Numbered from the stretch's first letter, positions 11,167 to 25,100 are shown. The stretch is DNA of 60,000 nucleotides from Membranipora membranacea (GCA_914767715.1 OU612067.1:20684162-20744161); one strand, 5' to 3'. Made by a program: numbers and translations. The notes: generated from the sequence alone by a model not told the origin.

Positions 11167-13503
11167 GAATGAGGCCAATGAGGCCATCAACTGGTCCAAG
11201 TTTGAAAGAATTCCGATGGCTATTTAAATTTTTTACCCTGCGATTGGCATGTTTTTTAATGACAAAAGTGGCCCTCGTTAAAAATGTCGCTGACGCAAAA
11301 CTAAAAGGGGCAGCCCCAAACGGGTTTCAGTTCCAAAGTCAGCATGAAATTCCCCACGGTTTACAGTAGGTTAGGAGGAAATCTATTTTTTGAACTGGCC
11401 GTAAAAAAAGCAAAGGGTCCCCCCTTTGTTACTTTTTTTAATTTTAAAGTCGCTATTGTTTCCGTTCTATTTATCGTAGGATCTTCATATTCTGGAATTT
11501 GAATGAGGCCAATGAGGCCATCAACTGGTCCGAGTTTGAAAGAATTCCGATGGCTATTTAATTTTTTTACCCTGCATTTGGCATGTTTTTTAATGACAAA
11601 AGTGGCCCTCGTTAAAAATGTCGCTGACGCCAAACGAAAAGGGGCAGCCCCAAACGGGTTTCAGTTCCAAAGTCAGCATGAAATTCCCCACGGTTTACAG
11701 TAGGTTAGGAGGAAATCTATTTTTTGAACTGGCCGTAAAAAAAGCAAAGGGTCCCCCCTTTGTTACTTTTTTTAATTTTAAAGTCGCTCTCATTTCCGTT
11801 CTATTTATCGTAGGATCTTCATATTCTGGAATTTGAATGAGGCCAATGAGGCCATCAACTGGTCCGAGTTTGAAAGAATTCCGATGGCTAGTTAAATTTT
11901 TTACCCTGCGTTTGGCATGTTTTTTAATGACAAAAGTGGCCCTCGTTGAAAATGTCGCTGACGCCAAACTAAAAGGGGCAGCCCCAAACGGGTTTCAGTT
12001 CCAAAGTCAGCATGAAATTCCCCACGGTTTACAGTAGGTTAGGAGGAAATCTATTTTTTGAACTGGCCGTAACAAAAGCAAAGGGTCTCCCCTTTGTTAC
12101 TTTTTTTAATTTTAAAGCCGCTCTCATATCCGTTCTATTTATCGTAGGATCCTCATATTCTGGAATTTGAATGAGGCCAATGAGGCCATCAACTGGTCCG
12201 AGTTTGAAAGAATTCCGATGGCTATTTAAATTTTTTACCCTGCGATTGGCATGTTTTTTAATGACAAAAGTGGCCCTCGTTAAAAATGTCGCTGACGCAA
12301 AACTAAAAGGGGCAGCCCCAAACGGGTTTCAGTTCCAAAGTCAGCATGAAATTCCCCACGGTTTACAGTAGGTTAGGAGGAAATCTATTTTTTGAACTGG
12401 CCGTAAAAAAAGCAAAGGGTCCCCCTTTGTTACTTTTTTTAATTTTAAAGTCGCTCTCGTTTCCGTTCTATTTATCGTAGGATCTTCATATTCTGGAATT
12501 TGAATGAGGCCAATGAGGCCATCAACTGGTCCGAGTTTGAAAGAATTCCGATGGCTATTTAAATTTTTTACCCTGCATTTGGCATGTTTTTTAATGACAA
12601 AAGTGGCCCTCGTTAAAAATGTCGCTGACGCCAAACGAAAAGGGGCAGCCCCAAACGGGTTTCAGTTCCAAAGTCAGCATGAAATTCCCCACGGTTTACA
12701 GTAGGTTAGGAGGAAATCTATTTTTTGAACTGGCCGTAAAAATAGCAAAGGGTCCCCCCTTTGTTACTTTTTTTAATTTTAAAGCCGCTCTCATATCCGT
12801 TCTATTTATCGTAGGATCCTCATATTCTGGAATTTGAATGAGGCCAATGAGGCCATCAACTGGTCCGAGTTTGAAAGAATTCCGATGGCTATTTAAATTT
12901 TTTACCCTGCGATTGGCATGTTTTTTAATGACAAAAGTGGCCCTCGTTAAAAATGTCGCTGACGCAAAACTAAAAGGGGCAGCCCCAAACGGGTTTCAGT
13001 TCCAAAGTCAGCATGAAATTCCCCACGGTTTACAGTAGGTTAGGAGGAAATCTATTTTTTGAACTGGCCGTAAAAAAAGCAAAGGGTCCCCCCTTTGTTA
13101 CTTTTTTTAATTTTAAAGTCGCTCTCGTTTCCGTTCTATTTATCGTAGGATCTTCATATTCTGGAATTTGAATGAGGCCAATGAGGCCATCAACTGGTCC
13201 GAGTTTGAAAGAATTCCGATGGCTATTTAAATTTTTTACCCTGCATTTGGCATGTTTTTTAATGACAAAAGTGGCCCTCGTTAAAAATGTCGCTGACGCC
13301 AAACGAAAAGGGGCAGCCCCAAACGGGTTTCAGTTCCAAAGTCAGCATGAAATTCCCCACGGTTTACAGTAGGTTAGGAGGAAATCTATTTTTTGAACTG
13401 GCCGTAAAAAAAGCAAAGGGTCCCCCCTTTGTTACTTTTTTTAATTTTAAAGTCGCTCTCATTTCCGTTCTATTTATCGTAGGATCTTCATATTCTGGAA
13501 TTT
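11167..13503 (+). repeat. Local alternating pairs and a 1,002-bp triplet of L haplotypes
   Basis: The GCGATTGG unit followed by the GCATTTGG unit appears at 11167/11501, 12169/12502 and 12836/13170. A third unit (11835, with GTTGAAAATG and the alternative dyad haplotype downstream) separates the first two pairs. The first-to-second pair distance is 1,002 bp (three units) and the second-to-third is 667 bp (two units minus one base), as expected from unequal exchange in register. Confidence 0.75.
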
Positions 13504-13837
13504 GAATGAGGCCAATAAGGCCATCATCTGGTCCGAGTTTGAGAGAATTCCGATGGATATTTTAATTTTTTACCCTGCGTTTGGCATGTTTTTTAATGAC
13601 AAAAGTGGCCCTCGTTAAAAATGTCGCTGACGCCAAACTAAAAGGGGCAGCCCCAAACGGGTTTCAGTTCCAAAGTCAGCATGAAATTCCCCACGGTTTA
13701 CAGTAGGTTAGGAGGAAATCTATTTTTTGAACTGGCCGTAAAAAAAGCAAAGGGTCCCCACTTTGTTACTTTTTTTAATTTTAAAGTCGCTCTCATTTCC
13801 GTTCTATTTATCGTAGGATCTTCATATTCTGGAATTT

Positions 13838-14151
13838 GAATGAGGTCCGAGTTTGAGAGAATTCTGATGGATATTTAAATTTTTTACCCTGCGTTTGAAA
13901 TGTTTTTTAATGACAAAAGTGGCCCTCGTTAAAAATGTCGCTGACGCCAAACTAAAAGGGGCAGCCCCAAACGGGTTTCAGTTCCAAAGTCAGCATGAAA
14001 TTCCCCACGGTTTACAGTAGGTTAGGAGGAAATCTATTTTTTGAACTGGCCGTAAAAAAAGCAAAGGGTCCCCCCTTTTTTACTTTTTTTAATTTTAAAG
14101 TCGCTCTCATTTCCGTTATATTTATCGTAGGATCTTCATATTCTGGAATTT
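13838..14151 (+). repeat. Short monomer S3 (314 bp)
   Basis: Same deletion with GAAATG. Private change GAATTCTGATGG. The preceding unit has GGGTCCCCACTTTG, an altered hairpin arm. Confidence 0.93.
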
Positions 14152-16948
14152 GAATGAGGCCAATGAGGCCATCAACTGGTCCGAGTTTGAGAGAATTCCG
14201 ATGGATATTTAAATTTTTTACCCTGCGTTTGGCATGTTTTTTAATGACAAAAGTGGCCCTCGTTAAAAATGTCGCTGACGCCAAACTAAAAGGGGCAGCC
14301 CCAAACGGGTTTCAGTTCCAAAGTCAGCATGAAATTCCCCACGGTTTACAGTAGGTTAGGAGGAAATCTATTTTTTGAACTGGCCGTAAAAAAAGCAAAG
14401 GGTCCCCCCTTTGTTACTTTTTTTAATTTTAAAGTCGCTCTCATTTCCGTTCTATTTATCGTAGGATCTTCATATTCTGGAATTTGAATGAGGCCAATGA
14501 GGCCATCAACTGGTCCGGGTTTGAAAGAATTCCGATGGCTATTTAAATTTTTTACCCTGCGTTTGGCATGTTTTTTAATGACAAAAGTGGCCCTCGTTAA
14601 AAATGTCGCTGACGCCAAACTAAAAGGGGCAGCCCCAAACGGGTTTCAGTTCCAAAGTCAGCATGAAATTCCCCACGGTTTACAGTAGGTTAGGAGGAAA
14701 TTTATTTTTTGAAATGGCAGTAAAAAAAGCAAAGGGTCCCCCCTTTGTTACTTTTTTTAATTTTAAAGTCGCTCTCATTTCCGTTCTATTTATCGTTGGA
14801 TCTTCATATTCTGGAATTTGAATGAAGCCAATGAGGCCATCAACTGGTCCGAGTTTGAAAGAATTCCGATGGCTATTTAAATTTTTTACCCTGCGTTTGG
14901 CATGTTTTTTAATGACAAAAGTGGCCCTCGTTAAAAATGTCGCTGACGCAAAACTAAAAGGGGCAGCCCCAAACGGGTTTCAGTTCCAAAGTCAGCATGA
15001 AATTCCCCACGGTTTACAGTAGGTTAGGAGGAAATCTATTTTTTGAACTGGCCGTAAAAAAAGCAAAGGGTCCCCCCTTTGTTACTTTTTTTAATTTTAA
15101 AGTCGCTCTCATTTCCGTTCTATTTATCGTAGGATCTTCATATTCTGGAATTTGAATGAGGCCAATGAGGCCATCAAGTGGTCCAAGTTTGAAAGAATTC
15201 CGATGGCTATTTAAATTTTTTACCCTGCGTTTGGCATGTTTTTTAATGACAAAAGTGGCCCTCGTTAAAAATGTCGCTGACACCAAACTAAAAGGGGCAG
15301 CCCCAAACGGGTTTCAGTTCCAAAGTCAGCATGAAATTCCCCACAGTTTACAGTAGGTTAGGAGGAGATCTATTTTTTGAACTGGCCGTAAAAAAAGCAA
15401 AGGGTCCCCCCTTTGTTACTTTTTTTAATTTTAAAGTCGCTCTCATTTCCGTTATATTTATCGTAGGATCTTCATATTCTGGAATTTGAATGAGGCCAAT
15501 GAGGCCATCAACTGGTCCGAATTTGAGAGAATTCCGATGGATATTTAAATTTTTAACCCTGCGTTTGGCATGTTTTTTAATGACAAAAGTGGCCCTCGTT
15601 AAAAATGTCGCTGACGCCAAACTAAAAGGGGCAGCCCCAAACGGGTTTCAGTTCCAAAGTCAGCATGAAATTCCCCACGGTTTACAGTAGGTTAGGAGGA
15701 AATCTATTTTTTGAACTGGCCGTAAAAAAAGCAAAGGGTCCCCCCTTTGTTACTTTTTTTAATTTTAAAGTCGCTCTCATTTCCGTTCTATTTATCGTAG
15801 GATCTTCATATTCTGGAATTTGAATGAGGCCAATGAGGCCATCAACTGGTCCGAGTTTGAAAGAATTCCGATGGCTATTTAAATTTTTTACCCTGCGATT
15901 GGCATGTTTTTTAATGACAAAAGTGGCCCTTGTTAAAAATGTCGCTGACGCCAAACTAAAAGGGGCAGCCCCAAACGGGTTTCAGTTCCAAAGTCAGCAT
16001 GAAATTCCCCACGGTTTACAGTGGGTTACGAGGAAATCTATTTTTTGAACTGGCCGTAAAAAAAGCAAAGGGTCCCCCCTTTGTTACTTTTTTTAATTTT
16101 AAAGTCGCTCTCATTTCCGTTATATTTATCGTAGGATCTTCATATTCTGGAATTTGAATGAGGCCAATGAGGCTATCAACTGGTCCGAGTTTGAGAGAAT
16201 TCCGATGGATATTTAAATTTTTTACCCTGCGTTTGGCATGTTTTTTAATGACAAAAGTGGCTCTCGTTAGAAATGTCGCTGACGCCAAACTAAAAGGGGC
16301 AGCCCCAAACGGGTTTCAGTTCCAAAGTCAGCATGAAATTCCCCACGGTTTACAGTAGGTTAGGAGGAAATCTATTTTTTGAACTGGCCGTAAAAAAAGC
16401 AAAGGGTCTCCCCTTTGTTACTTTTTTAAATTTTAAAGTCGCTCTCATTTCCGTTCTATTTATCGTAGGATCTTCATATTCTGGAATTTGAATGAGGCCA
16501 ATGAGGCCATCAACTGGTCCGGGTTTGAAAGAATTCCGATGGCTATTTAAATTTTTTACCCTGCGTTTGGCATGTTTTTTAATGACAAAAGTGGCCCTCG
16601 TTAAAAATGTCGCTGACGCCAAACTAAAAGGGGCAGCCCCAAACGGGTTTCAGTTCCAAAGTCAGCATGAAATTCCCCACGGTTTACAGTAGGTTAGGAG
16701 GAAATTTATTTTTTGAAATGGCAGTAAAAAAAGCAAAGGGTCCCCCCTTTGTTACTTTTTTTAATTTTAAAGTCGCTCTCATTTCCGTTCTATTTATCGT
16801 AGGATCTTCATATTCTGGAATTTGAATGAAGCCAATGAGGCCATCAACTGGTCCGAGTTTGAAAGAATTCCGATGGCTATTTAAATTTTTTACCCTGCGT
16901 TTGGCATGTTTTTTAATGACAAAAGTGGCCCTCGTTAAAAATGTCGCT
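14152..16948 (+). repeat. Segmental duplication, period 2,004 bp (6 monomers)
   Basis: Units 14152-14486-14820 (I, Lg, ATGAAG) correspond to 16156-16490-16824. Both trios carry the AAATTTATTTTTTGAAATGG haplotype before the ATGAAG unit. They differ by scattered substitutions, for example AGGCTATC at 16166 and GACGCAAAAC near 14944 against GACGCCAAAC, so this copy is older than the 3,339-bp one. Confidence 0.65.
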
Positions 16949-18827
16949 GACGCCAAACTAAAAGGGGCAGCCCCAAACGGGTTTCAGTTCCAAAGTCAGC
17001 ATGAAATTCCCCACGGTTTACAGTAGGTTAGGAGGAACTCTATTTTTTGAACTGGCCGTAAAAAAAGCAAAGGGTCCCCCCTTTGTTACTTTTTTTAATT
17101 TTAAAGTCGCTCTCATGTCCGTTATATTTATCGTAGGATCTTCATATTCTGGAATTTGAATGACGCCAATGAGGCCATCAACTGGTCCGAGTTTGAGAGA
17201 ATTCCGATGGATATTTAAATTTTTTACCCTGCGTTTGGCATGTTTTTTAATGACAAAAGTGGCCCTCGTTAAAAATGTCGCTGACGCCAAACTAAAAGGG
17301 GCAGCCCCAAACGGGTTTCAGTTCCAAAGCCAGCATGAAATTCCCCACGGTTTACAGTAGGTTAGGAGGAAATCTATTTTTTGAACTGGCCGTAAAAAAA
17401 GCAAAGGGTCCCCCCTTTGTTACTTTTTTTAATTTTAAAGTCGCTCTCATTTCCGTTCTATTTATCGTAGGATCTTCATATTCTGGAATTTGAATGAGGC
17501 CAATGAGGCCATCAACTGGTCCGAGTTTGAAAGAATTCCGATGGCTATTTAAATTTTTTACCCTGCGTTTGGCATGTTTTTTAATGACAAAAGTGACCCT
17601 CGTTAAAAATGTCGCTGACGCCAAACTAAAAGGGGCAGCCCCAAACGGGTTTCAGTTCCAAAGTCAGCATGAAATTCCCCACGGTTTACAGTAGGTTAGG
17701 AGGAAATCTATTTTTTGAACTGGCCGTAAAAAAAGCAAAGGGTCCCCCCTTCGTTACTTTTTTTAATTTTAAAGTCGCTCTCATTTCCGTTCTATTTATC
17801 GTAGGATCTTCATATTCTGGAATTTGAATGAGGCCAATGAGGCCATCAACTGGTCTGAGTTTGAGAGAATTCCGATGGATATTTAAATTTTTTACCCTGC
17901 GTTTGGCATGTTTTTTAATGACAAAAGTGGCCCTCGTTAAAAATGTCGCTGACGCCAAACTAAAAGGGGCAGCCCCAAACGGGTTTTAGTTCCAAAGTCA
18001 GCATGAAATTCCCCACGGTTTACAGTAGGTTAGGAGGAAATCTATTTTTTGAACTGGCCGTAAAAAAAGCAAAGGTTCCCCCCTTTGTTACTTTTTTTAA
18101 TTTTAAAGTCGCTCTCATTTCCGTTCTATTTATCGTAGGATCTCTATATTCTGGAATTTGAATGAGGCCAATGAGGCCATCAACTGGTCCGAGTTTGAGA
18201 GAATTCCGATGGATATTTAAATTTTTTTCCCTGCGTTTGGCATGTTTTTTAATGACAAAAGTGGCCCTCGTTAAAAATGTCGCCGACGCCAAACTAAAAG
18301 GGGCAGTCCCAAACGGGTTTCAGTTCCAAAGTCAGCATGAAATTCCCCACGGTTTACAGTAGGTTAGGAGGAAATCTATTTTTTGAACTGGCCGTAAAAA
18401 AAGCAAAGGGTCCCCCCTTTGTTACTTTTTTTAATTTTAAAGTCGCTCTCATTTCCGTTCTATTTATCGTAGGATCTTCATATTCTGGAATTTGAATGAG
18501 GCCAATGAGGCCATCAACTGGTCCGAGTTTGAAAGAATTCCGATTGCTATTTAAATTTTTTACCCTGCGTTTGGCATGTTTTTTAATGACAAAAGTGGCC
18601 CTCGTTAAAAATGTCGCTGACGCCAAACTAAAAGGGGCAGCCCCGAACGGGTTTCAGTTCCAAAGTCAGCATGAAATTCCCCACGGTTTAGAGTAGGTTA
18701 GGAGGAAATCTATTTTTTGAACTGGCCGTAAAAAAAGCAAAGGGTCCCCCCTTTGCTACTTTTTTTAATTTTAAAGTCGCTCTCAATTCCGTTCTATTTA
18801 TCGTAGGGTCTTCATATTCTGGAATTT

Positions 18828-19141
18828 GAATGAGGTCCGAGTTTGAGAGAATTCCGATGGATATTTAAATTTTTTACCCTGCGTTTGGCATGTTTTTTAA
18901 TGACAAAAGTGGCCCTCGTTAAAAATGTCGCTGACGCCAAACTAAAAGGGGCAGCCCCAAACGGGTTTCAGTTCCAAAGTCAGCATGACATTCTTCACGG
19001 TTTACAGTAGGTTAGGAGGAAATCTATTTTTTGAACTGGCCGTAAAAAAAGCAAAGGGTCCCCCCTTTGTTACTTTTTTTAATTTTAAAGTCGCTCTCAT
19101 TTCCGTTCTATTTATCGTAGGATCTTCATATTCTGGAATTT
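18828..19141 (+). repeat. Short monomer S4 (314 bp), lacking the linked GAAATG allele
   Basis: It has the 20-bp deletion but keeps GTTTGGCATG like full-length units. It is preceded by TAGGGTCTTC and ends with the unusual GACATTCTTCACGG. Confidence 0.93.
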
Positions 19142-22100
19142 GAATGAGGCCAGTGAGGCCATCAACTGGTCCGGGTTTGAGAGAATTCCGATGGATATTT
19201 AAATTTTTTACCCTGCGTTTGGCATGTTTTTTAATGACAAAAGTGGCCCTCGTTAAAAATGTCGCTGACGCCAAACTAAAAGGGGCAGCCCCAAACGGGT
19301 TTCAGTTCCAAAGTCAGCATGAAATTCCCCACGGTTTACAGTAGGTTAGGAGGAAATTTATTTTTTGAAATGGCAGTAAAAAAAGCAAAGGGTCCCCCCT
19401 TTGTTACTTTTTTTAATTTTAAAGTCGCTCTCATTTCCGTTCTATTTATCGTAGGATCTTCATATTCTGGAATTTGAATGAGGCCAATGAGGCCATCAAC
19501 TGGTCCGAGTTTGAAAGAATTCCGATGGCTATTTAAATTTTTACCCTGCGTTTGGCATGTTTTTTAATGACAAAAGTGGACCTCGTTAAAAATGTCGCTG
19601 ACGCCAAACTAAAAGGGGCAGCCCCAAACGGGTTTCAGTTCCAAAGTCAGCATGAAATTCCCCACGGTTTACAGTAGGTTAGGAGGAAATCTATTTTTTG
19701 AACTGGCCGTAAAAAAAGCAAAGGGTCCCCCCTTTGTTACTTTTTTTAATTTTAAAGTCGCTCTCATTTCCGTTCTATTTATCGTAGGATCTTCATATTC
19801 TGGAATATGAATGAGGCCAATAAGGCCATCAACTGGTCCGAGTTTGAGAGATTTCCGATGGATATTTAAATTTTCTACCTTGCGTTTGGCATGTTTTTTA
19901 ATGACAAAAGTGGCCCTCGTTAAAAATGTCGCTGACGCCAAACTAAAAGGGGCAGCCCCAAACGGGTTTCAGTTCCAAAGTCAGCATGAAATTCCCCATG
20001 GTTTACAGTAGGTTAGGAGGAAATCTATTTTTTGAACTGGCCGTAAAAAAAGCAAAGGGTCCCCCCTTTGTTACTTTTTTTAATTTTAAAGTCGCTCTCA
20101 TTTCCGTTCTATTTATCGTAGGATCTTCATATTCTGGAATTTGAATGAGGCCAATGAGGCCATCAACTGGTCCGAGTTTGAAAGAATTCCGATTGCTATA
20201 TAAATTTTTTACCCTGCGCTTGGCATGTTTTTTAATGACAAAAGTGGCCCTCGTTAAAAATGTCGCTGACGCCAAACTAAAGGGGGCAGCCCCAAACGGG
20301 TTTCAGTTCCAAAGTCAGCATGAAATTCCCCACGGTTAACAGTAGGTTAGGAGGAAATCTATTTTTTGAACTGGCCGTAAAAAAAGCAAAGGTTCCCCCC
20401 TTTGTTACTTTTTTTAATTTTAAAGTCGCTCTCATTTCCGTTCTATTTATCGTAGGATCTCTATATTCTGGAATTTGAATGAGGCCAATGAGGCCATCAA
20501 CTGGTCCGAGTTTGAGAGAATTCCGATGGATATTTAAATTTTTTTCCCTGCGTTTGGCATGTTTTTTAATGACAAAAGTGGCCCTCGTTAAAATTGTCGC
20601 TGACGCCAAACTAAAAGGGGCAGCCCCAAACGGGTTTCAGTTCCAAAGTCAGCATGAAATTCCCCACGGTTTACAGTGGGTTACGAGGAAATCTATTTTT
20701 TGAACTGGCCGTAAAAAAAGCAAAGGGTCCCCCCTTTGTTACTTTTTTTAATTTTAAAGTCGCTCTCATTTCCGTTCTATTTATCGTAGGATCTTCATAT
20801 TCTGGAATTTGAATGAGGCCAATGAGGCCATCAACTGGTCCGAGTTTGAGAGAATTCCGATGGATATTTAAATTTTTTACCCTGCGTTTGGCATGTTTTT
20901 TAATGACAAAAGTGGCCCTCGTTGAAAATGTCGCTGACGCCAAACTAAAAGGGGCAGCCCCAAACGGGTTTCAGTTCCAAAGTCAGCATGAAATTCCCCA
21001 CGGTTTACAGTAGGTTAGGAGGAAATCTATTTTTTGGACTGGCCGTAACAAAAGCAAAGGGTCTCCCCTTTGTTACTTTTTTTAATTTTAAAGCCGCTCT
21101 CATATCCGTTCTATTTATCGTAGGATCCTCATATTCTGGAATTTGAATGATGCCAATGAGGCCATCAACTGGTCCGAGTTTGAAAGAATTCCGATGGATA
21201 TTTAATTTTTTTACCCTGCGTTTGGCATGTTTTTTAATGACAAAAGTGGCCCTCGTTGAAAATGTCGCTGACGCCAAACTAAAAGGGGCAGCCCCAAACG
21301 GGTTTCAGTTCCAAAGTCAGCATGAAATTCCCCACGGTTTACAGTAGGTTAGGAGGAAATCTATTTTTTGAACTGGCCGTAAAAAAAGCAAAGGGTCCCC
21401 CCTTTGTTACTTTTTTTAATTTTAAAGTCGCTCTCATATCCGTTCTATTTATCGTAGGATCCTCATATTCTGGAATTTGAATGATGCCAATGAGGCCATC
21501 AACTGGTCCGAGTTTGAAAGAATTCCGATGGCTATTTAAATTTTTTACCCTGCGTTTGGCATGTTTTTTAATGACAAAAGTGGCCCTCGTTAAAATTGTC
21601 GCTGACGCCAAACTAAAAGGGGCAGCCCCAAACGGGTTTCAGTTCCAAAGTCAGCATGAAATTCCCCACGGTTTACAGTGGGTTACGAGGAAATCTATTT
21701 TTTGAACTGGCCGTAAAAAAAGCAAAGGGTCCCCCCTTTGTTACTTTTTTTAATTTTAAAGTCGCTCTCATTTCCGTTCTATTTATCGTAGGATCTTCAT
21801 ATTCTGGAATTTGAATGAGGCCAATGAGGCCATCAACTGGTCCGAGTTTGAGAGAATTCCGATGGATATTTAAATTTTTTACCCTGCGTTTGGCATGTTT
21901 TTTAATGACAAAAGTGGCCCTCGTTGAAAATGTCGCTGACGCCAAACTAAAAGGGGCAGCCCCAAACGGGTTTCAGTTCCAAAGTCAGCATGAAATTCCC
22001 CACGGTTTACAGTAGGTTAGGAGGAAATCTATTTTTTGGACTGGCCGTAACAAAAGCAAAGGGTCTCCCCTTTGTTACTTTTTTTAATTTTAAAGCCGCT

Positions 22101-25100
22101 CTCATATCCGTTCTATTTATCGTAGGATCCTCATATTCTGGAATTTGAATGAGGCCAATGAGGCCATCAACTGGTCCGAGTTTGAAAGAATTCAGATGGC
22201 TATTTAAATTTTTTACCCTGCGATTGGCATGTTTTTTAATGACAAAAGTGGCCCTTGTTAAAAATGTCGCTGACGCCAAACTAAAAGGGGCAGCCCCGAA
22301 CGGGTTTCAGTTCCAAAGTCAGCATGAAATTCCCCACGGTTTACAGTGGGTTACGAGGAAATCTATTTTTTGAACTGGCCGTAAAAAAAGCAAAGGGTCC
22401 CCCCTTTGTTACATTTTTTAATTTTAAAGTCGCTCTCATTTCCGTTCTATTTATCGTAGGATCTTCATATTCTGGAATTTGAATGAGGCCAGTGAGGCCA
22501 TCAACTGGTCCGGGTTTGAGAGAATTCCGATGGATATTTAAATTTTTTACCCTGCGTTTGGCATGTTTTTTAATGACAAAAGTGGCCCTCGTTAAAAATG
22601 TCGCTGACGCCAAACTAAAAGGGGCAGCCCCAAACGGGTTTCAGTTCCAAAGTCAGCATGAAATTCCCCACGGTTTACAGTAGGTTAGGAGGAAATTTAT
22701 TTTTTGAAATGGCAGTAAAAAAAGCAAAGGGTCCCCCCTTTGTTACTTTTTTTAATTTTAAAGTCGCTCTCATTTCCGTTCTATTTATCGTAGGATCTTC
22801 ATATTCTGGAATTTGAATGAGGCCAATGAGGCCATCAACTGGTCCGAGTTTGAAAGAATTCCGATGGCTATTTAAATTTTTACCCTGCGTTTGGCATGTT
22901 TTTTAATGACAAAAGTGGACCTCGTTAAAAATGTCGCTGACGCCAAACTAAAAGGGGCAGCCCCAAACGGGTTTCAGTTCCAAAGTCAGCATGAAATTCC
23001 CCACGGTTTACAGTAGGTTAGGAGGAAATCTATTTTTTGAACTGGCCGTAAAAAAAGCAAAGGGTCCCCCCTTTGTTACTTTTTTTAATTTTAAAGTCGC
23101 TCTCATTTCCGTTCTATTTATCGTAGGATCTTCATATTCTGGAATATGAATGAGGCCAATAAGGCCATCAACTGGTCCGAGTTTGAGAGATTTCCGATGG
23201 ATATTTAAATTTTCTACCTTGCGTTTGGCATGTTTTTTAATGACAAAAGTGGCCCTCGTTAAAAATGTCGCTGACGCCAAACTAAAAGGGGCAGCCCCAA
23301 ACGGGTTTCAGTTCCAAAGTCAGCATGAAATTCCCCATGGTTTACAGTAGGTTAGGAGGAAATCTATTTTTTGAACTGGCCGTAAAAAAAGCAAAGGGTC
23401 CCCCCTTTGTTACTTTTTTTAATTTTAAAGTCGCTCTCATTTCCGTTCTATTTATCGTAGGATCTTCATATTCTGGAATTTGAATGAGGCCAATGAGGCC
23501 ATCAACTGGTCCGAGTTTGAAAGAATTCCGATTGCTATATAAATTTTTTACCCTGCGCTTGGCATGTTTTTTAATGACAAAAGTGGCCCTCGTTAAAAAT
23601 GTCGCTGACGCCAAACTAAAGGGGGCAGCCCCAAACGGGTTTCAGTTCCAAAGTCAGCATGAAATTCCCCACGGTTAACAGTAGGTTAGGAGGAAATCTA
23701 TTTTTTGAACTGGCCGTAAAAAAAGCAAAGGTTCCCCCCTTTGTTACTTTTTTTAATTTTAAAGTCGCTCTCATTTCCGTTCTATTTATCGTAGGATCTC
23801 TATATTCTGGAATTTGAATGAGGCCAATGAGGCCATCAACTGGTCCGAGTTTGAGAGAATTCCGATGGATATTTAAATTTTTTTCCCTGCGTTTGGCATG
23901 TTTTTTAATGACAAAAGTGGCCCTCGTTAAAATTGTCGCTGACGCCAAACTAAAAGGGGCAGCCCCAAACGGGTTTCAGTTCCAAAGTCAGCATGAAATT
24001 CCCCACGGTTTACAGTGGGTTACGAGGAAATCTATTTTTTGAACTGGCCGTAAAAAAAGCAAAGGGTCCCCCCTTTGTTACTTTTTTTAATTTTAAAGTC
24101 GCTCTCATTTCCGTTCTATTTATCGTAGGATCTTCATATTCTGGAATTTGAATGAGGCCAATGAGGCCATCAACTGGTCCGAGTTTGAGAGAATTCCGAT
24201 GGATATTTAAATTTTTTACCCTGCGTTTGGCATGTTTTTTAATGACAAAAGTGGCCCTCGTTGAAAATGTCGCTGACGCCAAACTAAAAGGGGCAGCCCC
24301 AAACGGGTTTCAGTTCCAAAGTCAGCATGAAATTCCCCACGGTTTACAGTAGGTTAGGAGGAAATCTATTTTTTGGACTGGCCGTAACAAAAGCAAAGGG
24401 TCTCCCCTTTGTTACTTTTTTTAATTTTAAAGCCGCTCTCATATCCGTTCTATTTATCGTAGGATCCTCATATTCTGGAATTTGAATGATGCCAATGAGG
24501 CCATCAACTGGTCCGAGTTTGAAAGAATTCCGATGGATATTTAATTTTTTTACCCTGCGTTTGGCATGTTTTTTAATGACAAAAGTGGCCCTCGTTGAAA
24601 ATGTCGCTGACGCCAAACTAAAAGGGGCAGCCCCAAACGGGTTTCAGTTCCAAAGTCAGCATGAAATTCCCCACGGTTTACAGTAGGTTAGGAGGAAATC
24701 TATTTTTTGAACTGGCCGTAAAAAAAGCAAAGGGTCCCCCCTTTGTTACTTTTTTTAATTTTAAAGTCGCTCTCATATCCGTTCTATTTATCGTAGGATC
24801 CTCATATTCTGGAATTTGAATGATGCCAATGAGGCCATCAACTGGTCCGAGTTTGAAAGAATTCCGATGGCTATTTAAATTTTTTACCCTGCGTTTGGCA
24901 TGTTTTTTAATGACAAAAGTGGCCCTCGTTAAAATTGTCGCTGACGCCAAACTAAAAGGGGCAGCCCCAAACGGGTTTCAGTTCCAAAGTCAGCATGAAA
25001 TTCCCCACGGTTTACAGTGGGTTACGAGGAAATCTATTTTTTGAACTGGCCGTAAAAAAAGCAAAGGGTCCCCCCTTTGTTACTTTTTTTAATTTTAAAG

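Larger units (their letters stand above)
851..13615 (+). repeat. Dispersed copies of one four-unit haplotype block (851-1970 and 12502-13615)
   Basis: Units 851, 1185, 1519 and 1853 match 12502, 12836, 13170 and 13504 in order and markers: GCATTTGG with ACGAAAAGG, then AAAGCCGCTCTCATATCC and GGATCCTCAT, then GCGATTGG with GACGCAAAAC, then GCATTTGG again, then CATCATCTGG with ATATTTTAATT. The offset is about 11,651 bp. Identity breaks near 1974 (GTTGAAAATG against GTTAAAAATG). The feature spans both copies; the sequence between them is ordinary array. Confidence 0.75.
10517..13837 (+). repeat. Array block 3: short unit plus 9 full monomers, dominated by L-type alternation
   Basis: Unit starts: 10517 S, 10831 L, 11167 L (GCGATTGG), 11501 L (GCATTTGG, AACGAAAAGG), 11835 L, 12169 L (GCGATTGG), 12502 L (GCATTTGG), 12836 L (GCGATTGG), 13170 L (GCATTTGG), 13504 I (CATCATCTGG). 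Two L haplotypes alternate: one with GCGATTGG and GACGCAAAAC, the other with GCATTTGG and ACGAAAAGG. Unit 10831 is 336 bp because it has two single-base insertions (near 10884 and 11050). Unit 12169 is 333 bp (five C where most units have six, near 12421). Confidence 0.9.
13838..18827 (+). repeat. Array block 4: short unit plus 14 full monomers
   Basis: Unit starts and types: 13838 S, 14152 I, 14486 Lg, 14820 L (ATGAAG), 15154 L (CAAGTGG), 15488 I, 15822 L (GCGATTGG), 16156 I, 16490 Lg, 16824 L (ATGAAG), 17158 I (ATGACGCC), 17492 L (GTGACCC), 17826 I (GGTCTGAG), 18160 I, 18494 L (GATTGCTATTT). Total 4,990 bp, exactly 14 x 334 + 314. Each ATGAAG unit follows a linked upstream haplotype AAATTTATTTTTTGAAATGG (about 14698 and 16702), which replaces the usual AAATCTATTTTTTGAACTGG. 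Confidence 0.9.
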
